A stretch of 64,000 bases of DNA. Origin: Lota lota. Lineage: Eukaryota; Chordata; Actinopteri; Gadiformes; Lotidae. Where the stretch lies: the NCBI GenBank assembly GCA_026745465.1, contig JACYXH010000352.1, forward strand, positions 196,001-260,000, in the 5' to 3' direction. The position numbers were made by a program, and so were the translations under genes. The notes beneath the pieces are model-generated. The model did not search any database and had not been told where the DNA came from. It saw nothing but the letters and a program-made list of their open reading frames with translations. Shown here piece by piece: positions 1-36,396 of the stretch (the first letter of the stretch is position 1; each line of letters opens with the position of its first letter).

Positions 1-7561
<7,561 letters not shown>

Positions 7562-7837
7562 GGGGGACGTGGGTGGGAGACCACCGCTGCCGCTCGTAGA
7601 TCTGTGTCTCCAGGATCAGTCAGCTTTTTTTTAAAAGAGGATAATTCTATTGCGTATGGACATTGGTCAAGGGATATCGAAATGTGTGGACTGGTGATGG
7701 TGATTTGTTTAGTCTTTCTTCAAAATGTCTTGGGGATAATAAGAAGTCCTTACCAGAAGAAAAATTGATTACACATTTTTGACAGTTTTTATTTATCACT
7801 GTTTCAGGCCACTGCTGCATGAACATATACCACAAAC

Positions 7838-7843
7838 AATAAA
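7838..7843 (+). terminator. cops3: cops3 polyadenylation signal
   Basis: Canonical AATAAA 277 bp after the cops3 stop codon, in an A/T-rich 3' UTR and followed by a T-rich stretch around 7880-7905. Confidence 0.75.
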
Positions 7844-8425
7844 ACTGGACTTATTTGTTCAAAAAGTTTAACGTGTGAATAATAAGTTTGGTTTTGTTTT
7901 TTTTTGCATGAGGGCCATTACCAGAGGGCATTACATAATTTGTTTGCCGGTACCTCCATGGCTTACATAGATACAATCTGTTATATCCAGCTGTTGTGAA
8001 GAGTTCCCCATGTTGCCCCTCGTCGCAGTCAGATTTGAGATATCAGCACTGTATAAATGTATGATATCAGCGTGCACACAGGCGTGGATTGGAATGGAAT
8101 TCAGCGAAGTGTTCAATGTTATTCTGCCGCACCAGTAAGCATGTTTAAGGTTGTTTCCACTAGAGGTCGCCAGCTCACTGTACAGTTTATTCTTTTGCGC
8201 GGATGTTACTTGTAAAAGTGAAGTTGAACAGACGAAAATACCCAACTGTCATGTTATTTGAGAGCTTGAGCTTTGCGATTGTGAATCTCTTATAATAAAT
8301 TGTTGAACTAATTGCCTCAGAATTGTATGCTTTTGTAAAACTGCTATCAACTACTAAATGACATATTCGATTTAAATATTGGTGCTCATTTTACGTCGGC
8401 ATTCACGGCAATCCTAATTATCCTC
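7844..8425. other. cops3-usp22 intergenic spacer
   Basis: Nothing coding or repetitive recognised. The two genes are in the same orientation and separated by only ~1.1 kb. Confidence 0.5.
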
Positions 8426-8956
8426 CAGCCAATGAGCGTTCTTTGGCAGGCGGATGTGGCTCGCAGAGGAAATGAACCAATCCCTATGCAGTTTCCAAAA
8501 AGAACGGTTGGGTCTTCGCCACTAATTGGCACATATGATGTGTCAATCACGTTCCACTACTTCACCCGATTGGCTCATCGTGTGAGTAAGGCAGGTCCTC
8601 ATTTCCAAAATGTAGTCTTGAAATTCCAACGCTAAACATTTAGCCTCTTTTGCTAACCTGTAATAAAACGAAGGGGAAAACAAACTGCGTAGCTGAACTG
8701 AGCTCGGGCGATTCACACGCACTTAAACATTGATATACCCTAACGGGACTTTTAATGAGAGAACTGCATCGATGTTGCTCCACCGTGCTCCCCGCTTCCG
8801 ATACCGTAAACAGGACATGTCGAGGTAGCCACATCGGAACCTAATTGAGTGGAGAACGAAACCTGGATACACCGCAGCCGAGCCGTTTGGACCGGGCGGG
8901 CGTGTTGTAGCGGCGGCGGCGGTGGCTGAGCTGACAGCACGGGGTCTGCGATCACC
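8426..8956 (+). promoter_or_regulatory. usp22: usp22 promoter and 5' leader
   Basis: Four CCAAT/ATTGG motifs (near 8430, 8478, 8525 and 8569) cluster within 150 bp. They are followed by a GC-rich, CpG-containing segment from about 8870 with a (CGG)n run just before the start codon. No TATA box is evident. This fits an NF-Y-type housekeeping promoter; the exact transcription start cannot be read from the sequence. Confidence 0.6.
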
Positions 8957-26666
<17,710 letters not shown>

Positions 26667-26884
26667 ACGCATGGTTACCTTCGTCCTCCGGCTGGGATCA
26701 GAGAACACATCTTCATCATCATCCTCAAGAGACAAGAAGAGAACCCACTGGAGAGGTCGAGTCCTAAAGGCTGAGTTAGGATTTTCACACGGACATGAGC
26801 TGATGTGGAATCGTGGTGAGCAGACGTCTTATGTGCGCCGACGTGCATTTTCACTGCACAACAAACGGCCATTATCCCAGCCTG

Positions 26885-26886
<2 letters not shown>

Positions 26887-26924
<38 letters not shown>

Positions 26925-26960
26925 GGGGAGGGAGGGAGGGAGGGAGGGAGGGAGGAGGAG
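26887..26960 (+). repeat. Poly-G then (GGGA)n
   Basis: A run of 37 G followed by GGGA and GGA repeats, probably in the usp22 3' UTR; could form G-quadruplex structure in the mRNA. Confidence 0.9.
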
Positions 26961-28075
26961 GAGGAGTGTATTTTAGAATACGCTCTCCAGCACATGGTTA
27001 CATCGCGTCATGCATAAAGCCAGTTGCACGTTTTGGCGCCCTTGTCTTTGCACCAATACAATACTGTGGGCGTATTTAATCCCACACAGACTCGCCCTCC
27101 TAGGCTGTTTGAAAAGACAACGCATCAAAAACGCCAGGCAGATGCAGGATCAATACACCCCGAGAAAAGGCTTCGGCCTCGCCTGCGGCGGTGGAAGTTG
27201 ATGAACCAGGGAGTGGGCTGACGACGAGCGCTCGAGCGTTGGTGGGAACTGGCCTTACGGCTTGCTGAAACCTGATTCTCTCAATTCACTGCACACTGTT
27301 CAAATTCACTTCTTAACAGATCAACTTTGGAACACAGATCCCTTCTCCCCAGCTACACATGACCAATCCTTTATCCTATTTATGCGTTTTCAACCAACTG
27401 TGGCTCATGGGTGGGGGACCAAAAGTGTTTCTAAAGGATGACAGATACTGGGGCCAAACTTTACGTTTGCACACGAGGAAGCAGAAGGTTTGCGGTGTTT
27501 TTGTCGTTGTCTTATGGAACCGTGTTGTTTGTTATTGTTTATTTCTGCGTGACGCAGACCTGGCGTGTGTTCTGGTGTTTGTGATGGCAACGTTGTGGTG
27601 TGGTCATGGCAACATGCGTGTGTGTGTTCCAGCAGGTGTTGATGCTGCAGTGTGTATGCGGCTGCATGTTGCTTTAATGCCATGTGTATGATCGTGTGTG
27701 TGTGTGTGTGACTTTTATTTGTGTGTGTGTGTGTGTGTGTGCCTCTGTTTAACTTGTGCATGTGAGAGATGGCCTGAAATGTGTGTGTTGGTGTAACGTG
27801 TGTGTGTGTGCACTGAATCGACAAAAAAAAACATCTAACTTAACAGAAAGTTGAGTCTTAAGGCGGAGGGAGATTTTGCTTTCCAATTCAGTATCACTAT
27901 AAACGGCTATTATTATTATTATTATGAATGTTAATTATATTATTATTATTAATGTTCATGAAACAGTAGGAGGTGCATATGCATTGGAACCAAGTTGAAG
28001 TTCCCCCACCCAGTCAGCTGAAAGAAATATTCCATTGTTCGACATTGAATACTTTGAATAGGATGGAATTGTTCA

Positions 28076-28218
<143 letters not shown>

Positions 28219-28581
28219 ATGGTCCACGTGCGTGTGTATTGGGTTGTGTACTGAATCAGTACTTGCATTAAGCATGACGCTGGATAATGACCGTTTCCTA
28301 GGAAAAGTGTTTTTCTTTCTCCGTTCTGTCTGTGTGTATGTATTGGGTATGTACTTTTTATTTTTTAAAGAGACATGTTGGAACTACTGGAGTGAGTTAT
28401 TGATCCGTCCTGCTGGGATTATGGGCCAAAGGTTGGAGGGGACTGACTCTAAACTCTACACACAGGGCCATGTGTGAACTGGACACGTTGATGTAGACTC
28501 ACAGTTCAAATTAAAACATATACCTCTAATATTTACCATGTGCTGTAGTTATTCACGTAATGACGCATTATGTCACATCGA

Positions 28582-28587
28582 TTTATT
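28582..28587 (-). terminator. Candidate polyadenylation signal of the TACI-like gene
   Basis: AATAAA on the minus strand about 830 bp past the receptor stop codon; another lies near 28357. Which is used cannot be decided here. usp22 and the receptor are convergent, so their 3' UTRs may overlap. Confidence 0.35.
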
Positions 28588-29259
28588 TCATACAGACAGA
28601 AGAATACTGTTATTTGTACCACGTTTGACTCCAATCAATCTCAATGATTTTTTTACATCCAAAAGTCTGTAGATAGAAAAAAACATGTTTGAATTTGAGA
28701 TGTTGCGGTATAGATGTAATCATGTCGAAAAAAACCCAAAGCATGAAAAGAGAAGTGCGTTTTTCCACAACAAAACGTTCTATCTACAGCCTTAGATTGT
28801 ACCCTTCTTCACCAGAGAATAGTAATCATGGGACTAAAAGGGCAACACAGGTGAATAACAATAACTCATTTAGCCTACGATGACATAAGATGCTAATGCT
28901 CCTCTCCCTCCTCTTTGCTCTATCATCTATTGCTTGGCAGCTTGCTATGCCAGGGGATATAGGGATGGGTAGGTCGCCCTCTCGCCTCCAACCACTATAA
29001 AGTAATCAATGAGAACCCGTTATAGCACATCTGGCACATCACAACACCAAAACCAGACCACAACGTGGGTAGTTGGGGGCAGGAGGATAGTGTGCAGACA
29101 GGAAAAGCCCACATCTCAAAAGTGTTCTGGAACCCAACCATAGGTACAACTATCAAAATAAGTCATACCATGGTTACTAAGGTATCATATGTACCTATGA
29201 GTATATATATTGTCTTTATAACAAACAAACCAAAAAATATAGATGTTGTTGTTGTGCAG

Positions 29260-29400
29260 CCCACAGGTTCGGAATCGCAGGTGTAGAGGCTAAGGAGGCG
29301 TACTCCCTGAAGCTACCGGGTTTGATATCAAATCTCTGCAACACCTCACTAATATATTAGTCGCTTTAGATAAAAAGCGTGGACTACATAGTAGATGGTA
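29260..29400 (+). repeat. tRNA-SINE-like fragment
   Basis: B-box-like GGGTTTGATATCAAATC followed by TCGCTTTAGATAAAAAGCG, the wording of fish SINE 3' tails. Lies in the predicted receptor 3' UTR. Confidence 0.5.
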
Positions 29401-29420
29401 AATGAAGCGCCAGGGGTTCC

Positions 29421-32400
29421 TCAAGTCATTTCACAGGCTGGGAACTCCCCCCACCCTCCTTGGACCAACCCCATGGCCTTGCTCCTCTTGACCCCAGGTG
29501 TGCCGCTGTGCTGGGGGGAGGAGGAGGAGGAGGTCTGCTGGTGGAGAGAGTAGTGGATCCTTGCCTCGCCCTCTACCCCCCGACAAGGGACTCTGAGGTC
29601 CGGGAAGCAGTGGGTGCACTCACAGCTCTCCGTGGGGTTGGATCTGCAGGTGGAGAGGGGCTCTGTGGAGGTTGACAACAGGGGTTTTATCAGCCATGCT
29701 GTGGTGGGACACTAGGAGGCAGTATAGACCAATGTAACAAAAGAATGGAAAAGCAGGAAAACGTGGGGCAGGAGTGACAGCCTCTTCTAGTGGTTAGGGC
29801 AGTGTTTCTCTAACATATGCTTCACGTGCACCTACATCACCAAGACAAATTCCTTGTATGTTTTCAAAAACGTACTTGGCAATAAAGCTTTTCTGATTCT
29901 CCCTTCCAATTGAAGAATCAACCCCTAGAGATTAAAAGAGAACTACACCTCTGTGATAAATCTTCAAAGAAACTTGCTGTATGATCCTCATCAAACATTG
30001 CAGTAAGATGTCGGTGTTACAGCTCAGCAGACCTCGCCCGAGTCGGGCCAATCACAGTTGATCTAATATGGGGCGGGTTTAATACGATGACTGAACAGAG
30101 GAGCGTCCTATGGGAGCGCTGTTGAATCAACCAAGATGGCTGCCGCTGATGTGTCACATGTTTCATTGCTCTGATTGGTTGTAGGTCGATCCGATTGCGC
30201 CCAGAGGCATTTTGGTCTGCGCCCGTTGATAATGCCCCTTGGAAATCAAAAATGAACTGAGAGATTCCAGGCAAACACACCGAAGACTTCCCCATGTGTT
30301 CTCACACATGTAGGGACCTCCTTAACTGCATCACATTTGATCCACTAGAGGGGCACTTCTTCTTTAGAGGAGCACCTATTTGGGCACTTCATGTTTTCTC
30401 ACCTGTACTTTATACTGCATCCCATTTTCTCTACTGGAACGGGCCCCCTTTGGGACGCTGTCATGTACGGGCAGCATAGAGGGCACTAACGGAGCCCTTT
30501 TCCGTTGGAAGGGCACCCAGAAGGGAAGTCAAGTTTCTGCCATTGTAAGAGCCCCCTAAAGGCACTTTTATCAAATGTTCATCATAATGTAGGAGCACCC
30601 TAGAGGGCACTCAATCATTTTCTTCCCATGTGACGGGCAGCCAATAGGGCACTTCCTCTCATTTCCGCCACTCTAAAGGGCACTTCAGCGATGCTGAATC
30701 GGCCAGTGTTCGGTGCACACACGCTTGCTTTTTATACAGTCTGCGATTGAGCTTTCCCCCCTCTCTGCAAAACATGAAATTCTCCCGTCCATCCCATCGC
30801 CCTAACGGACCCCTGCTGCGCCGCCCGCTTTTGGGTGTGACTCGGAGCCAAAAGGTCCTGGGTTTGATGGCTGTAGTTGAGCTGTAGTCATTCTTGAGCT
30901 AGATGGCTAACCCCTAAACTAGCTTCTTAACGACAATCTTAAACCCCCTGTAGGTCACTTCGAATGATATGCATATTTTCAATAATATTGCTGCAATACT
31001 TTTTCTCTGTGTTTATGATTTTGTGAAAATACAACTTTGAATTTATATTAAATCAGTTGTAGTGGTAAGGTTGTTTGACTCCCAGCTAAAAGGCTCTGGG
31101 TTCGATCCCCAGTGTCCTCAGTCAACCTGTAGGCATCATTGAGCAAGATGCCCCTACAACTCCTAAATGTATCTAACAATGTCCGCAAAAAGACTGAAGA
31201 GTGAATAGTAGCCATTTGGTGAGAAACACTAGAATGTATATGGTAGGTTCAGTGATGACTGCACTTACAGTATATTCAGACAAGCCATAAGGAAATGATT
31301 GGGTCTCAACATCAACAGACCCAAGGCCAGAATATTGTCTGGGAATCTTCTATACAGAATCTCAGTCTGTATAGAATATATTCTGTGTTAACTTGAAGAA
31401 AGACTGAAGTATTTTTGCAGATGGTTATTTTATCCAAAATGACTTACACTGTATTCAAATACAGGTCATTAAGGACCAGGTAGGGGTTAGACAGTACAGA
31501 GACAGGTCATTAAGGAGCAGGTAGGGGTCAGACAGTACAGAGACAGGTCATTAAGGAGCAGGTAGGGGTTAGACAGTACAGAGACGGGTCATTAAGGAGC
31601 AGGTAGGAGTTAGACAGTACAGAGACAGGTCATTAAGGAGCAGGTAGGGGTTAGACAGTACAGAGACGGGTCATTAAGCAGCAGGTAGGGGTTAGACAGT
31701 ACAGAGACAGGTCATTAAGGAGCAGGTAGGGTTAGACAGTACAGAGACAGGTCATTAAGGAGCAGGTAGGGGTTAGACAGTACAGAGACGGGTCATTAAG
31801 GAGCAGGTAAGGGTTAGACAGTACAGAGACTGGTCATTAAGGAGCAGGTAGGGGTTAGACAGTACAGAGACGGGTCATTAAGGAGCAGGTAGGGTTAGAC
31901 AGTACAGAGACAGGTCATTAAGGAGCAGGTAGGGGTTAGACAGTACAGAGACGGGTCATTAAGGAGCAGGTAAGGGTTAGACAGTACAGAGACTGGTCAT
32001 TAAGGAGCAGGTAGGGGTTAGACAGTACAGAGACGGGTCATTAAGGAGCAGGTAGGAGTTAGACAGTACAGAGACAGGTCATTAAGGAGCAGGTAGGGGT
32101 TAGACAGTACAGAGACGGGTCATTAAGGAGCAGGTAGGGGTTAGACAGTACAGAGACAGGTCATTAAGGAGCAGGTAGGGTTAGACAGTACAGAGACAGG
32201 TCATTAAGGAGCAGGTAGGGGTTAGACAGTACAGAGACGGGTCATTAAGGAGCAGGTAAGGGTTAGACAGTACAGAGACTGGTCATTAAGGAGCAGGTAG
32301 GGGTTAGACAGTACAGAGACAGGTCATTAAGGAGCAGGTAGGGGTTAGACAGAACAGAGACGGGTCATTAAGGAGCAGGTAGGGGTTAGACAGTACAGAG

Positions 32401-33789
32401 ACAGGTCATTAAGGAGCAGGTAGGGGTTAGATAGTACAGAGACGGGTCATTAAGGAGCAGGTAGGGGTTAGACAGTACAGAGACAGGTCATTAAGGAGCA
32501 GGTAGGGGTTAGATAGTACAGAGACGGGTCATTAAGGAGCAGGTAGGGGTTAGACAGTACAGAGACAAGTCATTAAAGAGCAGGAAGGGGTTAGACAGTA
32601 CAGAGACTTAAGGAGCAGGTAAGGGTTAGACAGTACAGATACAGGTCATTAAGGAGCAGGTAAGGGGTTATTAGGAATCTTGCTCAGGGATGCCTTTTGC
32701 AGGCTGTGGGCATTTGGGGGTTTGACCTTATAGCTAGGAGTCAAATACCCTATTCACACTATTGCCTGCCCCTTCGTTGAAACAGACTGAGACAGTAATG
32801 AATGGGTTTTGCCTTTTGTGTAAACAGGTGAGTTGTTGACTAGATATACAATCAACATTCAAAAACAGCAGTAGAAACAAGCTTTTTCCTGTATAATTTG
32901 CGTGCTTGTTTCTCCGGTTGTTTCAGTTGAATTATAGACTTTACATTTCTGCCTTAGTTACTCACAACCACCAAATCCAAGAAGGATCCCTCGGACATAC
33001 TCACGTTTATAGTTCCTCCCGTGCCCATTGCCTTCGCCATCATCACCCCGGCACCCCTTCTGAATGGCTCCCTCCTCCTGGGTAGTCACCGTGGGCCCAG
33101 GCTTCACCAGCCTGGTGGGTCTTTTCCTGGCTGTTCGCAGCAACACCAGCAGGGAGAGGCCCAGGATACACACCAGCATGAGGACACAAAGGCCCAGCAG
33201 GGAGTACAGCAGGGGGACTGAGACAGGCAGCAGGACACCTGGGTGAGTCTGTGAGTGTCCCACTTTCAAGGTGGAGGTGCGGGGGATCCGGGGGGTCCAG
33301 GAGGTTGCTGGTTGTGGTGTGGCTGTAGAAGGAGAATTAGGTGGTGGAGGAAGCGGGGATTTGAGTTGAGTGTATAGGGCTTTTTCATCAGAATGCATCA
33401 TGGGATTTTCCATTTCCGATACTCCACTATATTGTGAGGACTCAAGAGAGTTGTAGTCCTGTAAAATTCTGAATCAACATAAATATACCGTAAGCTAGGC
33501 TAATCAAAGCTTTGTTTTGCCATGTCTCACATGAGAAACGCTGTGGCAGTTTGAAACACAACAATGTGTCCCCGTCAAGACAAATAATTTCACGATTCAT
33601 TACTAAACAATGACCCAAACACCATAACATTCCTATGCTCCCATGCTTCCGAAATGGAGGTGGTCATTGCGATGTGCAGTGACGATGTACAAGCCCTATT
33701 GTAGACTTTTAACACGCCAACATCATTTCCAAGGGGACGGATATTTTGTAGTGCTACGAAGCGTCTCTCTCTCTCTCTTCTCTTTCTCT

Positions 33790-33821
<32 letters not shown>

Positions 33822-34552
33822 TTGACTGTTCAGTTTCTCACATTCCACATCTCTCTCTAAATGCTGCTTCATGAAAAAGCGCATCTACCTACCCACCCTC
33901 CCCTTAACTCCTAAATTGTGTAATTGGTTCCTGCCCAAAACGAAATAATTCTCTCGCCCTCCCCTCCTCTCTCTCCCGCCCCCCCTTCCTTCTTTCTCAC
34001 TACCTCTCCCCTCACTATTTTCCCTCTCCCTCCCCTCCCCTCTCTGGTGGCCCACACAGCTACTGGAGGGACCCAGGGGCTGTGTACGTGTACCCAGGTA
34101 GAGGCTGCGATCCCTGGGGTTCACAGGGAGTTGTGTGTGGGCTAACTGTGGGTGGGTGGTGGGGGTACTCACTGAGGCAGTGCTGGCTGCACTCTTGCGG
34201 GTGACTCCCGCACACGCTGGCACAGCGGATGCACTTCTTCAGCAAGAGGTCGTAGTAGTGGCCTGGCACGGCGGTGCACTTCTTAGACGCTGCAGAGCAC
34301 CACACAGGACTTTTTGTTTTAAAATCTTTTTGCACATTTCTGTCAGACACAAAAATGCTACACGCTTTTTTTCTGAAGCATATAGTCGATGTGATTGTGT
34401 GTGTGTCTGCCCCGTGCACATGCTGGTGTGTTGTTTGTTTGTGTATTTGTGTGTATACACACCGCAGATATCCTTAATCTACTGGGAACTTGTATGTGCA
34501 TAGTTGCACGTGTGTGTGTGTGAGTGTGCTTGCAGGTGCAGGTGTGTCTGGA

Positions 34553-34595
<43 letters not shown>

Positions 34596-34717
34596 AGCTC
34601 ACCACAGTGATTGGTACACTTGGGGGGCAGGATTGAATGCTGGCAGATCCTGTCACAGGACACACAGTCTCGGAGCAGAGAATACCACCAAGTCCCATCT
34701 CGACAGCTTTCACCCAT
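29421..34717 (-). CDS. tnfrsf13b: TACI-like TNF receptor (TNFRSF13B), copy 1 with tail exon
   Basis: Probable receptor for the B-cell cytokines BAFF/APRIL at the plasma membrane. Coding exons in transcript order: 34603-34717, 34173-34289, 33005-33322, 29421-29662; they sum to 792 nt, an open 263-residue frame, with all internal junctions in phase 1. Two TACI-type cysteine-rich domains: CRD1 residues 5-38 (six Cys at 5, 18, 21, 25, 34, 38) and CRD2 43-76 (43, 58, 61, 65, 72, 76). CRD2 keeps the ligand-binding DxL (Asp52-Leu-Leu in YYDLLL); CRD1 has YSL instead. No signal peptide, as in type III receptors of this family; membrane helix about 115-139 followed by RTARKRP; the tail contains ESCECTHCFPD, resembling the cytoplasmic ETCSFCFPE of mammalian TACI. 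ATG at 34717 directly follows an acceptor, so a 5' UTR exon lies upstream; an extra N-terminal coding exon in phase 0 is not excluded. Synteny with cops3 and usp22 supports TACI over BCMA. Confidence 0.85.
29811..29905 (+). mobile_element. LINE (L2-like) 3' tail
   Basis: AAATTCCTTGTATGTTTTC and CTTGGCAATAAAGCTTTTCT followed by GATTCT match the well-known 3' ends of fish L2-type LINEs. In the intron between membrane and tail exons of the receptor. Confidence 0.6.
30290..30700 (+). repeat. Degenerate repeat with recurring AGAGGGCAC motif
   Basis: Short motif AGGGCAC (or AGGAGCACC, GGGGCAC) recurs at irregular 30-60-bp spacing at least ten times. Looks like an old, diverged tandem or interspersed repeat; family not recognised. 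Confidence 0.5.
30815..31200 (+). repeat. SINE-like pieces
   Basis: Two tRNA-type segments. One, near 31063-31200, carries GGCTCTGGGTTCGATCCCCA (B box) followed by CTGTAGGCATCATTGAGCAA, a typical fish tRNA-SINE body. The earlier piece at 30820-30900 has GTCCTGGGTTTGATGG. Confidence 0.55.
31462..32664 (+). repeat. 41-bp minisatellite, about 29 units
   Basis: Unit AGGTCATTAAGGAGCAGGTA then GGGGTTAGACAGTACAGAGAC, with single-base variants (ACGGG, ACTGG, GTAAGG) in a higher-order pattern. The array is bordered on both sides by SINE-like sequence: CAAAATGACTTACACTGTAT on the left; TTGCTCAGGGATGCC and a tRNA-like segment on the right. It therefore appears to be an internal tandem expansion of one SINE body. 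The 16-kb duplication starts inside it at 31934. Confidence 0.95.
32665..33004. other. SINE remnant and unique intron sequence
   Basis: Minus-strand SINE-like segment at 32680-32770 (GTATTTGACTCCTAGCTATA, then GGCATCCCTGAGCAAGATTC) followed by about 230 bp with nothing recognised, up to the membrane exon donor. Confidence 0.5.
33764..33822 (+). repeat. CT-rich microsatellite (unit 1)
   Basis: CT/CTTT run in the intron between the membrane and CRD2 exons; 3 bp longer than in unit 2 (49772-49827). Confidence 0.9.
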
Positions 34718-36312
34718 CTGGAACAGCGGACAGACAGACAGACGGATGGACGGAGGGTCAGACAGTCAAGGTGCTTGCTCGCTGAACCCAACAAACACCA
34801 CCAAACGCCAACTCGAGAATGTCGGGCCGGAGATGGCCAACGCCGATTCGACATGTTCACCAACCGACACTTCATCTGACAACAGCCAACCACCACCAAC
34901 GGGCACACTGGCCAGATGTTGTGGTGTTTGTTGGGTGGTGGGGCAGGCAGACCGTAAAAAAGATGGACAGACAGACACATGGATAGACAGACGGACACAC
35001 AGATGGCCACTCAGACAGACAAAGGATGGACAGACAGATGCAGTCAGACAGACTTGCTGATGGCCCTTGGAAAGCTAGGTAGAAAGAAAATACGTTTTGC
35101 ATTGTGGATAATATTACCCTGCAAATGTAAACAAAACGATAGCTAGATAAATTATACTTTATTACAAAGAATCCCAGTAATTAATGGCATCCAGTCAAAA
35201 GACTTCCCATCACCGAAATCAGAATTTGCTTAACAAACATAGCTCCATCTCATTAGTGTGATATTTGTTCATTAATTTGTTTTATTTGATTTAAGAAACA
35301 AATTAATTATTCAAAAACCATTAACACATGCTTGCTGTGTGACTGCCAAGTAAACCTGTCTCATTAAAAGGTCCAAGTAATGGAGAAATATAATATATAA
35401 ATCTTTCTCCTCACCTTTAATCCAAGAACCAGAATCGGATCAAAAAGAATGAGACGTCCGGTCCTTCTCCATTTACGTTCCTTGACAACCCTGCACAACG
35501 TTCAACTGGTTAAAAAAAAAGAAGAAAAACCTGAGTTCTGTTCCCCTCGCTCCACTGAGCACAGAGTCAGCCGGCCCTGACATCTCTCCACCCCAGAACA
35601 GGTTTCACTCAGGTTTCTCTCTCAGCCCCACAGCCGTCACGCTGCCTTGGTGAAACCGTGTTATTCTCTTCCCTTATCTTTTATTTAGTTATTTACATGA
35701 CATTAGTATGACACATATGGAGATGACATTGTAAAAAAAATCTAATTCTGTGGAAATGTTTTGAATTTCTGTTCAGGGTCAGACATAATATTGTCTCCTG
35801 TGACTTTTTTAAACCATCATCTAGGTCTGTATTTTCTTTCAACAGTTTTATCTTTATTTTTATCACATTTTTTATGTAAATCAATTGTGCACATAGTTTT
35901 TGTCACCATTTAAGTCTTTGATTGTGGTTTTCCCTTTCAACTTATGCTTTAGGGAATGTACTATTACTCATATTCAGGCCTATTCTATGTAACATTTTGA
36001 GGGGTTTTATTTGTTTGTTTTTTTGCCATGTTTTAAGGTGTATTTAAAAATACACATTTGAGGACAGACACTCTTTAAACCAAATCTCAGCTTGACTAGC
36101 CTTCTCTCTTTGCGGTGTGCAGTTTTGCATGTAGCTAGCTAGCCTGCTAGCTAACATAGCCTCCAGCCTGATTGGACTCAAGCTAGACTTGATTGATTGA
36201 CTCCTGCACTGCTACTAAAATAAGCAGAGCCATTTCTAGCTTTTTGGGGGCACTTTGTAAAATCTTGTTTTGGGGCCCCTATTTTGCAAAATTATGGTGC
36301 AGGGATTCCAAA
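34718..36312. other. Upstream region of the TACI-like gene (unit 1)
   Basis: Contains (CAGA)n-like sequence near 34725-35050, then A/T-rich unique DNA, a possible 5' UTR exon ending at 35415, and stacked GCTAGC motifs near 36130. No other gene recognised. Confidence 0.45.
35415..35530 (-). other. Candidate 5' UTR exon of the TACI-like gene (unit 1)
   Basis: On the minus strand a strong donor (AAAG then GTGAGG) follows 35415. Joining it to the acceptor at 34718 would give AAAGATGGG, a good start context for the ATG at 34717. The one upstream ATG here soon reaches a stop, so it would be untranslated leader. The 5' boundary is a guess. Confidence 0.35.
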
Positions 36313-36396
36313 GGCTCTGTGCACCAGCGTAGTGACCAACTTCCGCTGTAGCCAGAAGACGGCATATCAGTTTCCGGTTTACCAGCGTCGCCCAAA

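Noticed and set aside
31462..32664. Centromeric satellite
   Set aside because: Only about 1.2 kb, inside a gene intron, and derived from a SINE body; a local minisatellite.
34611..35060. 149-codon plus-strand ORF opposite the TACI CRD1 exon
   Set aside because: Shadow of the minus-strand exon continued through a CAGA-rich repeat; no conserved domain.
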